Source: Anaerolineales bacterium (GTDB lineage: Bacteria; Chloroflexota; Anaerolineae; Anaerolineales; Villigracilaceae). Taken from it: 6,514 nt of DNA. The stretch is taken from the NCBI GenBank assembly GCA_016928525.1, contig JAFGKO010000365.1, positions 1 to 6,514 of the forward strand, written 5' to 3'. The notes beneath the pieces were generated by a model that was not told where the DNA came from, searched no databases, and saw only the letters and a program-made list of their open reading frames with translations. The translations under genes were made by a program, and so were the position numbers. How positions within the stretch are numbered: the first letter of the stretch is position 1; the number at the start of each line of letters is the position of its first letter. This document shows, piece by piece, positions 1-6,457 of the stretch.

Positions 1-39
1 CGGTTAAGGCCTGAAATCTGGTAGTTCGATAGTTGTTTT

Positions 40-64
40 CCTCCCGGTATAACCGACCGGGAGG
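40..64 (+). repeat. Perfect 9-bp hairpin upstream of the first lipoprotein gene
   Basis: CCTCCCGGT (40-48) and ACCGGGAGG (56-64) are perfect reverse complements around a 7-nt loop. The stem core CCTCCCGG/CCGGGAGG returns at 980-1005, on the other side of the lipoprotein gene. Only a weak mixed A/T stretch follows, so it would be a poor intrinsic terminator. It may still end an upstream transcript, act as an mRNA-stabilising structure, or belong to a repeated intergenic element. The loop begins at a TATAAC sequence (48-53), reminiscent of a -10 box, but no convincing -35 box accompanies it. Confidence 0.6.
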
Positions 65-94
65 AATTGATTCTGTATTAGAATAGGGGACAAG

Positions 95-952
95 ATGGAT
101 AGAAAACATTCTCTACTTTACCTTACAAGTTCAATCACATTACTTTTGGCCCTGGCGTGTGTGACGGCTCCCGCGGTTCCAACGCAGCAGTCCGTTTCGA
201 CCACTGATCCGAACGCGTTTTCCACCATGGTCGCGCAGGCAGCCGGTAATTTGATGACACAAACGGCTGAGGTGGCCTCTCTTTTGCCTTCCCCTGTCCC
301 AACCGAATCGCTGGCTACTGAGACGCCCATCCCAACTGCGACAGAGACACCGGTCACCTCGATATCGGGAACCTCTCTCTTACAATTAGAGGATGGTTCC
401 ACGCAGTTTATCGACAACGTGGCTGGTGTCAGATTAACGATACCGCCGGGGTGGGTAACTGTGCGCCTGAACGAGCCGGAATATCTCCAGGTCTGGTCGC
501 TCACTGTAGAAGATCCCGTTTTGCAGCATGGCCTGGAGGGCATCCAAAACCTTGACCCAGCCATGTTCCGGTTACATGCCTTCAACACGAAACCGGACTA
601 TGTCTACGCTGGGAAAGGGAGCCAGATAAACGTCGTCTTTACCAGGGATGATGTGCGTACGCTGGAGCAGGTTGCGGAGGAAGAGAAACAGCCCCAGGCC
701 TTTACGGATTATGCCTTGATCTCAGCGGAGTTTCAGGTCAGGCCGGATAGCCTTGAGCTTTTCATTATTGAAGAACAGTGGCGAGGGACTTCCTCCCCGA
801 GTGAACCAGTTATGATCTATTACAAAGGTGTTTTGTTCAAGGTCCCATCGGGGACGGTAGCAGTCGAATTGTTTGTGCCTTTGGATATCAAACACGAAGT
901 GGTGCCAGTGTTTGACCAGATGGTTGAGCAGTTGACAGTCTTCACACCGTAG
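95..952 (+). CDS. Predicted secreted lipoprotein with Thr/Pro-rich linker, unknown function
   Basis: The 285-residue protein starts with a short basic n-region (RKH), a hydrophobic stretch (about 7-21) and a lipobox LALAC with Cys22, the only cysteine in the N-terminal part. It is therefore predicted to be exported by Sec, cleaved by signal peptidase II and lipid-anchored on the outer face of the membrane. Residues 23-95 are low complexity, rich in T, P, S and A, with repeats such as PTATETP, and would form a flexible linker. Residues 96-285 look like a compact alpha/beta domain (GVRLTIPPGW near 111-120, a final amphipathic helix ending VEQLTVFTP). This recalls small PsbP/Mog1-like lipoprotein domains, but I cannot name the family. 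An AGGGGA stretch at 85-90, just before the ATG, supports the start. The gene ends shortly before a terminator hairpin, so it is probably transcribed alone. Its function is unknown. Confidence 0.85.
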   Translation: MDRKHSLLYLTSSITLLLALACVTAPAVPTQQSVSTTDPNAFSTMVAQAAGNLMTQTAEVASLLPSPVPTESLATETPIPTATETPVTSISGTSLLQLEDGSTQFIDNVAGVRLTIPPGWVTVRLNEPEYLQVWSLTVEDPVLQHGLEGIQNLDPAMFRLHAFNTKPDYVYAGKGSQINVVFTRDDVRTLEQVAEEEKQPQAFTDYALISAEFQVRPDSLELFIIEEQWRGTSSPSEPVMIYYKGVLFKVPSGTVAVELFVPLDIKHEVVPVFDQMVEQLTVFTP

Positions 953-964
953 AACTCGAATGAT

Positions 965-995
965 TTGGTAAAATTTTTGCCTCCCGGCGTATAAT
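965..995 (+). promoter_or_regulatory. Possible promoter for hutU overlapping the terminator hairpin
   Basis: A perfect consensus -10 hexamer TATAAT lies at 990-995, inside the loop of the hairpin 980-1005. A weak -35-like TTGGTA sits at 965-970, but the 19-bp spacing is long. If used, transcription would begin near 1002 and leave a leader of roughly 78 nt before the hutU ATG. The hexamer match is seen directly; promoter function is an inference. Because the right arm of the hairpin would be at the 5' end of such a transcript, the hairpin would not form in the hutU mRNA. Confidence 0.35.
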
Positions 996-1015
996 AACCG
1001 GGAGGTTGTTTTATT
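980..1015 (+). terminator. Rho-independent terminator after the first lipoprotein gene
   Basis: CCTCCCGG (980-987) pairs perfectly with CCGGGAGG (998-1005) around a 10-nt loop, and the stem is followed directly by TTGTTTTATT (1006-1015). A G+C-rich stem followed by a T-rich tail is the classic layout of an intrinsic terminator. It lies 27 bp after the stop codon at 950-952 and so separates that gene from hutU. The stem sequence is shared with the hairpin at 40-64. Confidence 0.7.
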
Positions 1016-1068
1016 GAAATCCAGCCTGTTAGGGTTTCTAAATCCCTGCCGAGAAAGCGACAGAAAAC

Positions 1069-1074
1069 AAGGAG
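1069..1074 (+). promoter_or_regulatory. Shine-Dalgarno sequence that fixes the hutU start
   Basis: AAGGAG at 1069-1074 lies 5 nt before ATG 1080. The same frame is open further upstream to a TTG at 1014, but that codon lies in the tail of the terminator and would add 22 residues not expected for urocanases. The ATG at 1080 is therefore the better start. Confidence 0.85.
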
Positions 1075-1079
1075 AACAC

Positions 1080-2732
1080 ATGTCCGGTCCACGTGAAGTC
1101 CGCGCTCCGCGCGGTACACAACTGACTTGCAAAAATTGGCTGATCGAGGCTCCATACCGCATGATCCAGAACAACCTCGACCCAGATGTGGCCGAGAAGC
1201 CCGAAGCGCTGGTCGTGTACGGAGGGCGGGGGCAGGCTGCTCGTTCGTGGGAGGCGTTCGACGCCATCCTGGAGAGCCTGAAAAATTTGGAGGAAGACGA
1301 GACATTGCTCGTCCAGTCTGGCAAGCCGGTCGTCGTCTTCAAATCTCACAGGGACGCGCCCCGGGTGTTGATCGCCAACTCCAACCTGGTCCCGCACTGG
1401 GCCACCTGGGAGCATTTCGACGAACTGGCCAAAAAGGGGCTGATCATGTACGGCCAGATGACAGCTGGTTCGTGGATCTACATCGGCACGCAGGGAATTT
1501 TGCAGGGCACCTACGAGACCTTCGGCGCGCTGGCCAAACTCAAGGGCTGGGACTCGCTAAAAGGCAAGTTCTGTCTTACCGCCGGGCTGGGCGGGATGGG
1601 CGGCGCGCAGCCGCTGGCGATCACGATGAACGAGGGCGTCGGCCTGATCGTGGAAGTGGACCCCGAACGCGCCAGGCGCCGCCTGGAAATTGGCTACGTG
1701 GATACGGTGGTGGACACGCTCGAGGAGGCCATGACGCTGGTCGAGGAAGCAGTGCGGGCGCAAATTCCCAAGTCGGTGGGATTGATCGGTAACGCAGCGG
1801 ACGTTTACTCCGAGCTTGTGACCCGCGGCGTGACGCCGGACGTGGTGACCGACCAGACCTCCGCGCATGAGGCCTTGATGTACGTTCCTTCCGGACTTTC
1901 AGTCCCTGCCGCCGACGAGTTGCGCAAGTCTGACCCCGAGCGTTACAAGAAGATGGCCATGGCTTCGATGGCGAAACATGTGCAGGCCATGCTGGACTTC
2001 CAGCGTGCCGGCGCGGAGGTGTTCGACTACGGTAACAACCTCCGCCAGCAGGCCTATGACTACGGCGTGACGGACGCCTTTGAATTCCCCGGCTTTGTCC
2101 CGGCTTATATCCGCCCGTTGTTCTGCGAAGGCAAGGGGCCCTTCCGCTGGGTGGCGCTTTCCGGTGACAAGGAAGATATCTACCGCACCGACGAAGCCAT
2201 CATGGAGTTGTTTCCGGATGACGATCACTTGCACCGCTGGCTCAAAATGGCCAGGGAAAAGGTCCCGTTCCAGGGATTGCCTGCGCGCATTTGCTGGTTG
2301 GGATATGGGGAACGCGTCAAGGCGGGACTCAAGTTCAACGAGATGGTAGCGGATGGCACCTTGAAAGCACCCATCGTGATTGGTCGTGACCACCTCGACT
2401 CCGGCTCGGTCGCCAGCCCCAACCGCGAGACCGAAGGCATGAAAGATGGCACTGACGCAGTCTCAGACTGGGCGATTTTGAACGCGTTGATCAACGCCGT
2501 CGGTGGTGCGACCTGGGTCTCGTTCCATCATGGCGGTGGTGTAGGCATGGGCTACAGCCAACACGCCGGTCAGGTCATCGTGGCCGATGGCACGCCCGAA
2601 GCAGCGGCAAGGCTGGAGCGTGTGCTGACCACCGATCCCGGCCTGGGTGTGGTCCGCCACGCGGATGCAGGTTATGAGATTGCCATCGAAGCGGCGAAAC
2701 GTCACGGCCTCAAGATGCCGATGTTGAAATAA
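1080..2732 (+). CDS. hutU: Urocanate hydratase (urocanase)
   Basis: This cytosolic enzyme of histidine degradation adds water to urocanate to give 4-imidazolone-5-propionate, using tightly bound NAD+ as an electrophile. From ATG 1080 the protein has 550 residues, about the usual length (around 550-560), so it is complete. Family hallmarks are clear: a glycine-rich NAD-binding stretch [10 protein letters not shown] at about 169-178; the active-site block [16 protein letters not shown], in which Cys405 corresponds to the conserved urocanase cysteine; and the C-terminal blocks [20 protein letters not shown] and [17 protein letters not shown], nearly invariant in the family. No hutH, hutI, hutG, ftcD or hut regulator is visible, so the rest of the pathway must be encoded elsewhere if present. 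A lipoprotein gene follows after 18 bases and may be cotranscribed. Nothing unusual is seen in the key residues. Confidence 0.97.
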   Translation: MSGPREVRAPRGTQLTCKNWLIEAPYRMIQNNLDPDVAEKPEALVVYGGRGQAARSWEAFDAILESLKNLEEDETLLVQSGKPVVVFKSHRDAPRVLIANSNLVPHWATWEHFDELAKKGLIMYGQMTAGSWIYIGTQGILQGTYETFGALAKLKGWDSLKGKFCLTAGLGGMGGAQPLAITMNEGVGLIVEVDPERARRRLEIGYVDTVVDTLEEAMTLVEEAVRAQIPKSVGLIGNAADVYSELVTRGVTPDVVTDQTSAHEALMYVPSGLSVPAADELRKSDPERYKKMAMASMAKHVQAMLDFQRAGAEVFDYGNNLRQQAYDYGVTDAFEFPGFVPAYIRPLFCEGKGPFRWVALSGDKEDIYRTDEAIMELFPDDDHLHRWLKMAREKVPFQGLPARICWLGYGERVKAGLKFNEMVADGTLKAPIVIGRDHLDSGSVASPNRETEGMKDGTDAVSDWAILNALINAVGGATWVSFHHGGGVGMGYSQHAGQVIVADGTPEAAARLERVLTTDPGLGVVRHADAGYEIAIEAAKRHGLKMPMLK

Positions 2733-2750
2733 TAACTAAGAAGAGGAAGA

Positions 2751-3479
2751 ATGTACAAACGCCTGTTTGCAATCCTGGCTTTGATATCGGCTGTATTGGC
2801 CTGCAACTGGTCAGATATCGTGGCCCCTGCTGCGCCGGAGATCGAGCCTTCACCGATAGCAACTTTTGCGATACCCACCAGAACGCCACAGCCCACCGAA
2901 ACGCCCCTGCCTACGCTCACATCTACGCCGGCTGTGCCGATTGCCTGGCCAAAAGACCTGGGGGTGAATTGTCGTTATGGGCCCGGCAAAGAATGGGAAA
3001 CAGTCAGTTCCTTGCTGGCAGGGACAACAGCCGAGATCAAGGGGCGAACGGTCGATACTGCCTGGTGGTATATCCAGGATCCGCTGCATAGCGGCGACTT
3101 TTGCTGGGTGGCTTACGATGTGGTCGACACAGCCGGAAATTTGAATATCGTTCCGCTTGTCGAGCCGCCTGCGGCATCGGTCATAGAGGTTACAGTGGAT
3201 GCGGTGGTCGCGTTTACCGCCTGTGGCGGTCCAAATGAGGTCACTTTCAGGGGGACCATCACCACCAATGGCCCGGCTACGGTAACTTATCGTTGGGAGG
3301 TGAGTGGCGATAAGCGTGAGATCATGCCTGACGAGACCATCGACTTCGCTTCAGCGGGCGTTCAGAAACCAATCGATTTTGTGTATTCAGCGGATTGTGG
3401 GAATTACTCCGTTTCTCTGCGTGTGACCGATCCAACTGAGACATCTGCCGAGAAGATATTCAAAATCCAGGTCCCTTGA
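2751..3479 (+). CDS. Predicted lipoprotein with bacterial SH3-like domain and Ig-like C-terminal domain
   Basis: The 242-residue protein has a signal peptide with lipobox AVLAC (Cys18), predicted to give a lipid-anchored extracytoplasmic protein. Residues 30-63 form a Pro/Thr-rich linker with PTRTPQPTETPLPT-type repeats. Residues about 70-125 match the bacterial SH3 pattern: NCRYGPGKEWETVSSLLAGT, then WWYIQDP and DFCWVAYDVV. Such domains usually bind cell-wall material or protein partners. Residues about 144-242 look like an all-beta Ig- or PKD-like domain (TVTYRWEVSGDK, then YSVSLRVTDPTE). Cysteines come in pairs, 74/118 in the SH3 part and 158/216 in the Ig-like part, and could form one disulfide in each domain. 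An AGAGGA (2742-2747) sits before the ATG, and the 18-bp gap after hutU suggests cotranscription. No link to histidine metabolism can be read from the protein itself. Confidence 0.87.
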   Translation: MYKRLFAILALISAVLACNWSDIVAPAAPEIEPSPIATFAIPTRTPQPTETPLPTLTSTPAVPIAWPKDLGVNCRYGPGKEWETVSSLLAGTTAEIKGRTVDTAWWYIQDPLHSGDFCWVAYDVVDTAGNLNIVPLVEPPAASVIEVTVDAVVAFTACGGPNEVTFRGTITTNGPATVTYRWEVSGDKREIMPDETIDFASAGVQKPIDFVYSADCGNYSVSLRVTDPTETSAEKIFKIQVP

Positions 3480-3573
3480 ACCGGAGATGAGCAAGGATGA
3501 ATAGAAATGTTGGTCTTCGTTTATCTTTGTTTGTCGATTTCGGGCGCGGCGCATTATTTCCGCTCATTTAGAG

Positions 3574-3579
3574 TACAAT
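3574..3579 (+). promoter_or_regulatory. -10-like box directly before the start codon, suggesting a leaderless transcript
   Basis: TACAAT (3574-3579) differs from the -10 consensus by one base and ends 7 nt before the ATG at 3587. Transcription from it would start at or next to the ATG, and no Shine-Dalgarno sequence is seen between the two. The rest of the 107-bp gap 3480-3586 contains no clear -35 box, no strong terminator and no small gene that I can support. The box match is direct; leaderless expression is an inference. Confidence 0.5.
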
Positions 3580-3586
3580 CCGCCCC

Positions 3587-4213
3587 ATGTTTAAACGTCA
3601 TTCATCCCTGATTCTTTTTTTTGGTACAGTGTTGACGATCGCCGTGTTGGCCTTGTTTGGACCGGAAGAGCAATCGCTCGGTTCGAATGTCAAGATCGTG
3701 TACCTGCACGGCGCCTGGGTATTGGCTGCGGAACTGGCCTTTGCGGCTGCGGCGCTGGTTGGTCTGCTCGCGCTGGCGCTGCGCCGTGAGCGCCTGCACC
3801 GCTGGTCGGCTGCGTTGGGACGCACCGGCATTGTCTTCTGGCTGACCTACCTGCCTCTTTCGCTGTGGGCTATGCAAGCTAACTGGAACGGACTGTTCCT
3901 GGCCGAGCCGCGTTTCCGTCTGGCGTTGATCTTCGCTGTGACCGGCACCTTGCTGCAAATCGGACTGTGGTTGATCCATGTGGATTGGCTCACTTCGCTG
4001 GCCAACCCGGTTTTCTTTGTTGCCTTGCGTGTAGTATTTTCGACCGCCGCGAACGTGATGCACCCGCCGCCCTCGCCGATATTCAATTCTGGGTTGTGGA
4101 ATATCATTCTTTTCTTCGTCGTCTTGAATTTGCTGGCATGGCTTGCGGCATATTTCCTGACAAGAGTCTTTTTGTCTTACAGGTCCGACAAGTCTGACAA
4201 GTCAGGTGCTTAA
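3587..4213 (+). CDS. Six-helix membrane protein resembling CcmC/CcsA heme-handling proteins, lacking the WWD motif
   Basis: The 208-residue protein is very hydrophobic, with likely membrane helices near 7-25, 42-65, 79-97, 110-130, 138-153 and 168-195, and a short basic or charged tail. Several features recall CcmC, the heme-handling protein of cytochrome c maturation: KIVYLHGAW with His41 near the start of helix 2 (CcmC has YIHVPxAW); SLW at 92-94 followed by a loop; and NVMHPPPS with His159 (CcmC has a TLHQPPS-like stretch). The two histidines would match the axial heme-ligand positions. The Trp-rich WWxWDxR signature between them is not kept; this region reads NGLFLAEPRF, preserving only an acidic residue and the Arg. 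The protein may be a divergent member of the CcmC/CcsA/HemX superfamily or only share its layout. The final residues SDKSDKSGA come from a 9-bp tandem repeat that belongs to the left end of the putative element 4180-4685, so the original C terminus may have been different. Confidence 0.75.
   Translation: MFKRHSSLILFFGTVLTIAVLALFGPEEQSLGSNVKIVYLHGAWVLAAELAFAAAALVGLLALALRRERLHRWSAALGRTGIVFWLTYLPLSLWAMQANWNGLFLAEPRFRLALIFAVTGTLLQIGLWLIHVDWLTSLANPVFFVALRVVFSTAANVMHPPPSPIFNSGLWNIILFFVVLNLLAWLAAYFLTRVFLSYRSDKSDKSGA
4182..4203 (+). repeat. Left inverted repeat of the S23/IVP-like cassette
   Basis: GTCTGACAAGTC (4192-4203) is the perfect reverse complement of GACTTGTCAGAC (4667-4678). In a second register, GGTCCGACAAGTCTG (4182-4196) pairs with CAGACTTGTCAGACC (4665-4679) with one mismatch in 15. 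Both registers are possible because the left end contains a 9-bp tandem repeat, TCCGACAAG (4184-4192) then TCTGACAAG (4193-4201), which also encodes the SDKSDK tail of the upstream protein. Confidence 0.85.
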
Positions 4214-4214
4214 T

Positions 4215-4658
4215 ATGGCGATTTTCAAACGCTTTGATGAAATGCATGCCTGGCAGTCGGCGCGTGATCTTGTGAAGCTGGTTTATGATGTAACGAAACA
4301 GCCTGATTCCAACCGCGATTTTGCCTTGCGTGATCAAATTCGGCGTGCAACGATTTCAGTAATGAGCAATATTGCCGAAGGGTTTGGTACGGGGACTGAT
4401 GCAGATTTCATTCGATTTCTAGGTTATGCCCGAAGGTCAGTATCTGAAGGACAATCACAACTATATGCTGCCCTCGATCAAGATTCCATTTCTTCAGAGA
4501 CATTTGATGAAATCTATGCAAAGGCCAATATTACCGAACGTCAAATCAATGCCTTGATTGGCTATCTGGCTCGTTCTAAACTAGAGAGAACGATCAAAGA
4601 AGAAACTGTACTATATGCTCTTGACCTCCCCGATGATCTTGACCTGCCAGACCTTTAA
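4215..4658 (+). CDS. Four-helix-bundle protein of the S23/IVP (23S rRNA intervening sequence) family
   Basis: From ATG 4215 the protein has 147 residues. It opens with FKRFDEMHAWQSARDLVKLVYDVT and continues with LRDQIRRATISVMSNIAEGFG (38-58), the central hallmark of the family, then DADFIRFLGYARRSVSEGQSQL (62-83). The usual G-S pair in the third helix is R-S here. The C-terminal tail is acidic and Leu-rich (LDLPDDLDLPDL). The family is all-helical; it includes ORFs in 23S rRNA intervening sequences and is related to Avd of diversity-generating retroelements, but no reverse transcriptase or variable repeat is seen here. Its molecular role is not established; RNA or nucleic-acid binding has been suggested. 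The start lies 1 nt after the upstream stop, with an AGGTG (4204-4208) as a weak ribosome-binding site; a GTG at 4206 is an alternative start. The gene lies between inverted repeats and interrupts an otherwise compact gene row. Confidence 0.9.
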   Translation: MAIFKRFDEMHAWQSARDLVKLVYDVTKQPDSNRDFALRDQIRRATISVMSNIAEGFGTGTDADFIRFLGYARRSVSEGQSQLYAALDQDSISSETFDEIYAKANITERQINALIGYLARSKLERTIKEETVLYALDLPDDLDLPDL

Positions 4659-4664
4659 AACCGA

Positions 4665-4679
4665 CAGACTTGTCAGACC
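4665..4679 (+). repeat. Right inverted repeat of the S23/IVP-like cassette
   Basis: CAGACTTGTCAGACC (4665-4679) pairs with the left repeat in two registers, 12 of 12 bases with 4192-4203 or 14 of 15 with 4182-4196. It begins 6 nt after the stop codon of the four-helix-bundle gene. The last base overlaps the right copy of the direct repeat CAGGTCC (4679-4685), which touches the ATG of the transporter gene and provides its only Shine-Dalgarno-like bases (AGG at 4680-4682). Confidence 0.85.
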
Positions 4680-4685
4680 AGGTCC

Positions 4686-5834
4686 ATGAGACTTCGCTTC
4701 CAACTCCTCATCGTTATGGTGCTGCGCACCATCTTCAACACCATGCACCGCATGGTGTATCCGTTCTTGGGGACCTTTGCGCGCGGCCTGGGCGTGGACA
4801 TCACGGCTCTGTCCTTTGCGTTGACCGGGCGTTCGCTGGTGGGAGCGTTTGTGCCGTTCATCGCTTCTGTGTCTGACCAGCGTGGACGTCGCTTTGGGAT
4901 GCTGGTGGGCATCGCCTTGTTCACGTTTGGCGTTGCTTTGGTGGCGATTGCCCCATCGCTGTGGACATTGACGGCCGCGCTCATCCTGGCTTTGTTGGGC
5001 AAGTATATGTTCGACCCGGCGATGCAAGCATACTTTGGTGACCGCGTTCCCTATCGGCGGCGCGGACTGGCGCTGGCAATCACAGAAGTGAGCTGGTCGC
5101 TTTCGTTCATTATCGGTGTGCCAGCGATGGGGTTTTTGATTGCGCGTTCTGGCTGGTCTGCGCCGTTTCCAGTATTGACGGTATTGGGGTTGGGTATGTT
5201 TGCCGTCATCTGGTGGATGGCGCCGCGCATGGATGCAAACCATATCCCGGCACGTAACCCCTGGGCAAATTTTGGCGCCGTGCTGCGCAATATCCCGGCG
5301 TTGGCGGGCATCTCGGTTGCGTTGTGGGCCAGCGCCGCGAATGAACTGGTCAATCTCATTTTCGGGGTCTGGGTGGAAGATTCATTTGGGCTGCAAATTG
5401 CAGCGTTGGCGGGCGCTTCGGCTGTGATCGGACTGTCCGAATTGGGCGGCGAAGGGTTGGTGGCTTTGCTGACAGATCGCATTGGCAAACCGCGCGCGCT
5501 TGCGTTGGGGTTATCGGCCAATGCCGTGATGGCTATCTTGCTGCCCTTCATCGGGCGGACGGAAGCCGGCGCATTGATGGGATTGTTCCTGTTCTATATC
5601 ACCTTCGAGTACGTGATGGTCAGCCACGTGCCGATGATGACGGAACTGCTCCCCGGCGCGCGGGCGACGGTCATGTCGTTCAACTTGGCCGGTCATTCGT
5701 TGGGACGCGCCATTGGCGCGTTCCTGGCGCCTTTGATCTACCGGCAATTTGGCTTTTTGTTCGTGGCGCTGCTGGCGGTGGTATTCAACATTTTGGGCTT
5801 GCTGGCTTTACGCAAATTGCGGCAGAATATCTAA
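4686..5834 (+). CDS. Major facilitator superfamily (MFS) transporter, substrate unknown
   Basis: The 382-residue protein is hydrophobic throughout, with about twelve predicted membrane helices and a length near the lower end for MFS carriers. The loop after the second helix carries a motif A-like stretch, SVSDQRGRRFG (61-71; Asp64, Gly67, Arg68, Arg69), and a related stretch, LLTDRIGKPR (261-270; Asp264, Gly267), marks the same loop in the second half, reflecting the internal duplication of the fold. Charged cytoplasmic stretches include GDRVPYRRRG (118-127). Substrate and direction cannot be read from the sequence; the overall look suits a drug- or metabolite-efflux type carrier. The start at 4686 has only a weak AGG upstream, which falls in the right border of the putative inserted element. 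The gene ends 2 nt before the methyltransferase start, so these two were clearly an operon. Confidence 0.9.
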   Translation: MRLRFQLLIVMVLRTIFNTMHRMVYPFLGTFARGLGVDITALSFALTGRSLVGAFVPFIASVSDQRGRRFGMLVGIALFTFGVALVAIAPSLWTLTAALILALLGKYMFDPAMQAYFGDRVPYRRRGLALAITEVSWSLSFIIGVPAMGFLIARSGWSAPFPVLTVLGLGMFAVIWWMAPRMDANHIPARNPWANFGAVLRNIPALAGISVALWASAANELVNLIFGVWVEDSFGLQIAALAGASAVIGLSELGGEGLVALLTDRIGKPRALALGLSANAVMAILLPFIGRTEAGALMGLFLFYITFEYVMVSHVPMMTELLPGARATVMSFNLAGHSLGRAIGAFLAPLIYRQFGFLFVALLAVVFNILGLLALRKLRQNI

Positions 5835-5836
5835 CC

Positions 5837-6423
5837 ATGGTAGGCATGCTGTCTCCTTTGCAATGGACCTTGGTTGTTCTGGCGGGCATTTTCCTAATGC
5901 TAAACGGACTCTGGCTGATTGTCCCGGCCTTGTATGGCGTGCCCTGGGTACCGACGCGGGAGAAGCGCATCCGCGAGGCCTTGCAGTTGGCAAAGTTGCA
6001 GCCCGGTGAGAACCTGTACGATCTGGGCGCTGGCGATGGGCGTGTATTGCTCATCGCGGTGCGGGAGTTTGGGGCAAGTGCGGTGGGCATCGAGATTGGA
6101 CCTGTCCAGTGTGCGTTGGGGTGGTAAGGATCTTGTTTAGTGGGAGCAGGCACAAGGCGTAGGTGCGATGCGGGGATTTCTACAAAGCAGATATCCAAGA
6201 TGCGGATGTCGTCTTTGTCTACCTGACTTCCACACAGACTACTCGTCTGGCCAAAACGTTGGAACGGGAGTTACGCCCTGGCGCACGCGTGGTCAGCGTC
6301 GCTGCGGATTTCGAAGACTGGCAGCCCAGCATGCTGGACCGGGAGATGCTGATCTTTGTTTATCAGATGCTGCCAGTGTGCGTGATGGAAGAGCCTGTTT
6401 TATTTTCAAACGGGGTAAAATAA
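5837..6423 (+). pseudogene. Membrane-anchored class I SAM-dependent methyltransferase, broken by a frameshift and a stop codon
   Basis: The first part (5837-6127) encodes 96 residues: a membrane helix (about 8-33), then LYDLGAGDGRVLLIA (60-74), the SAM-binding motif I, and AVGIEIGPVQCALGW, motif II with an acidic residue for the ribose. It stops at TAA 6125-6127. The rest of the same fold continues in another frame to 6423: CGDFYKADIQDADVVFVYLTS, then LRPGARVVSVAADFEDW, which match later methyltransferase strands. Re-inserting one base near 6125 would give ...GWLRILFSGSRHKA, and a further TAG at 6160-6162, one change from CAG, then interrupts the frame just before VRCGDF. Two lesions are thus needed to explain the gap, and the repaired protein would have about 195 residues. 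The target is unknown. Both lesions could be real decay or, in part, assembly errors. A GTG at 6163 could start a fragment, but that fragment lacks the SAM-binding motif. Confidence 0.85.
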
Positions 6424-6457
6424 GCTATCTTAGATTCAACTCATAAGTGCAACAAAG

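Larger units (their letters stand above)
4180..4685 (+). mobile_element. Putative S23/IVP intervening-sequence-like element within an operon
   Basis: This stretch holds one four-helix-bundle gene (4215-4658) and almost nothing else. Inverted repeats enclose it (left 4182-4203, right 4665-4679), and the 7-mer CAGGTCC occurs as a direct repeat at both outer borders (4180-4186 and 4679-4685), like a target duplication. The coding part looks more A+T-rich than the genes on either side. Proteins of this family are known from intervening sequences in bacterial 23S rRNA genes, where inverted repeats form a stem around the ORF. By analogy the RNA here could fold into a long stem with the gene in its loop. 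Precise loss of 4187-4685 would leave one CAGGTCC and join the upstream gene in frame to the MFS start codon without a stop, so the original junction is uncertain. No transposase is present; mobility is an inference. Confidence 0.5.

Noticed and set aside
1031..1050. AGGGTTT/AAATCCCT inverted repeat in the hutU leader
   Set aside because: The loop is only about 2 nt and the stem has a bulge, so it is unlikely to form a stable structure.
1014..1079. N-terminal extension of hutU from the TTG at 1014
   Set aside because: The added 22 residues overlap the terminator tail, are not expected for urocanases, and the ATG at 1080 has a clear AAGGAG.
1127..1792. 221-codon frame overlapping hutU
   Set aside because: It is rich in R and G, as expected for an out-of-frame reading of a G+C-rich gene; hutU is unmistakable in the other frame.
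3474..3496. CCTTG/CAAGG inverted repeat at the end of the SH3 lipoprotein gene
   Set aside because: Only 5 bp of stem and no T tract, too weak to call a terminator.
4215..4658. Avd accessory protein of a diversity-generating retroelement
   Set aside because: The fold family is related, but no reverse transcriptase, template repeat or variable repeat is present in the window.
4611..5243. Long reverse-strand open frame opposite the transporter gene
   Set aside because: It is low in hydrophobic pattern, rich in R, H and Q, and lies opposite well-supported genes; it matches no family I know.
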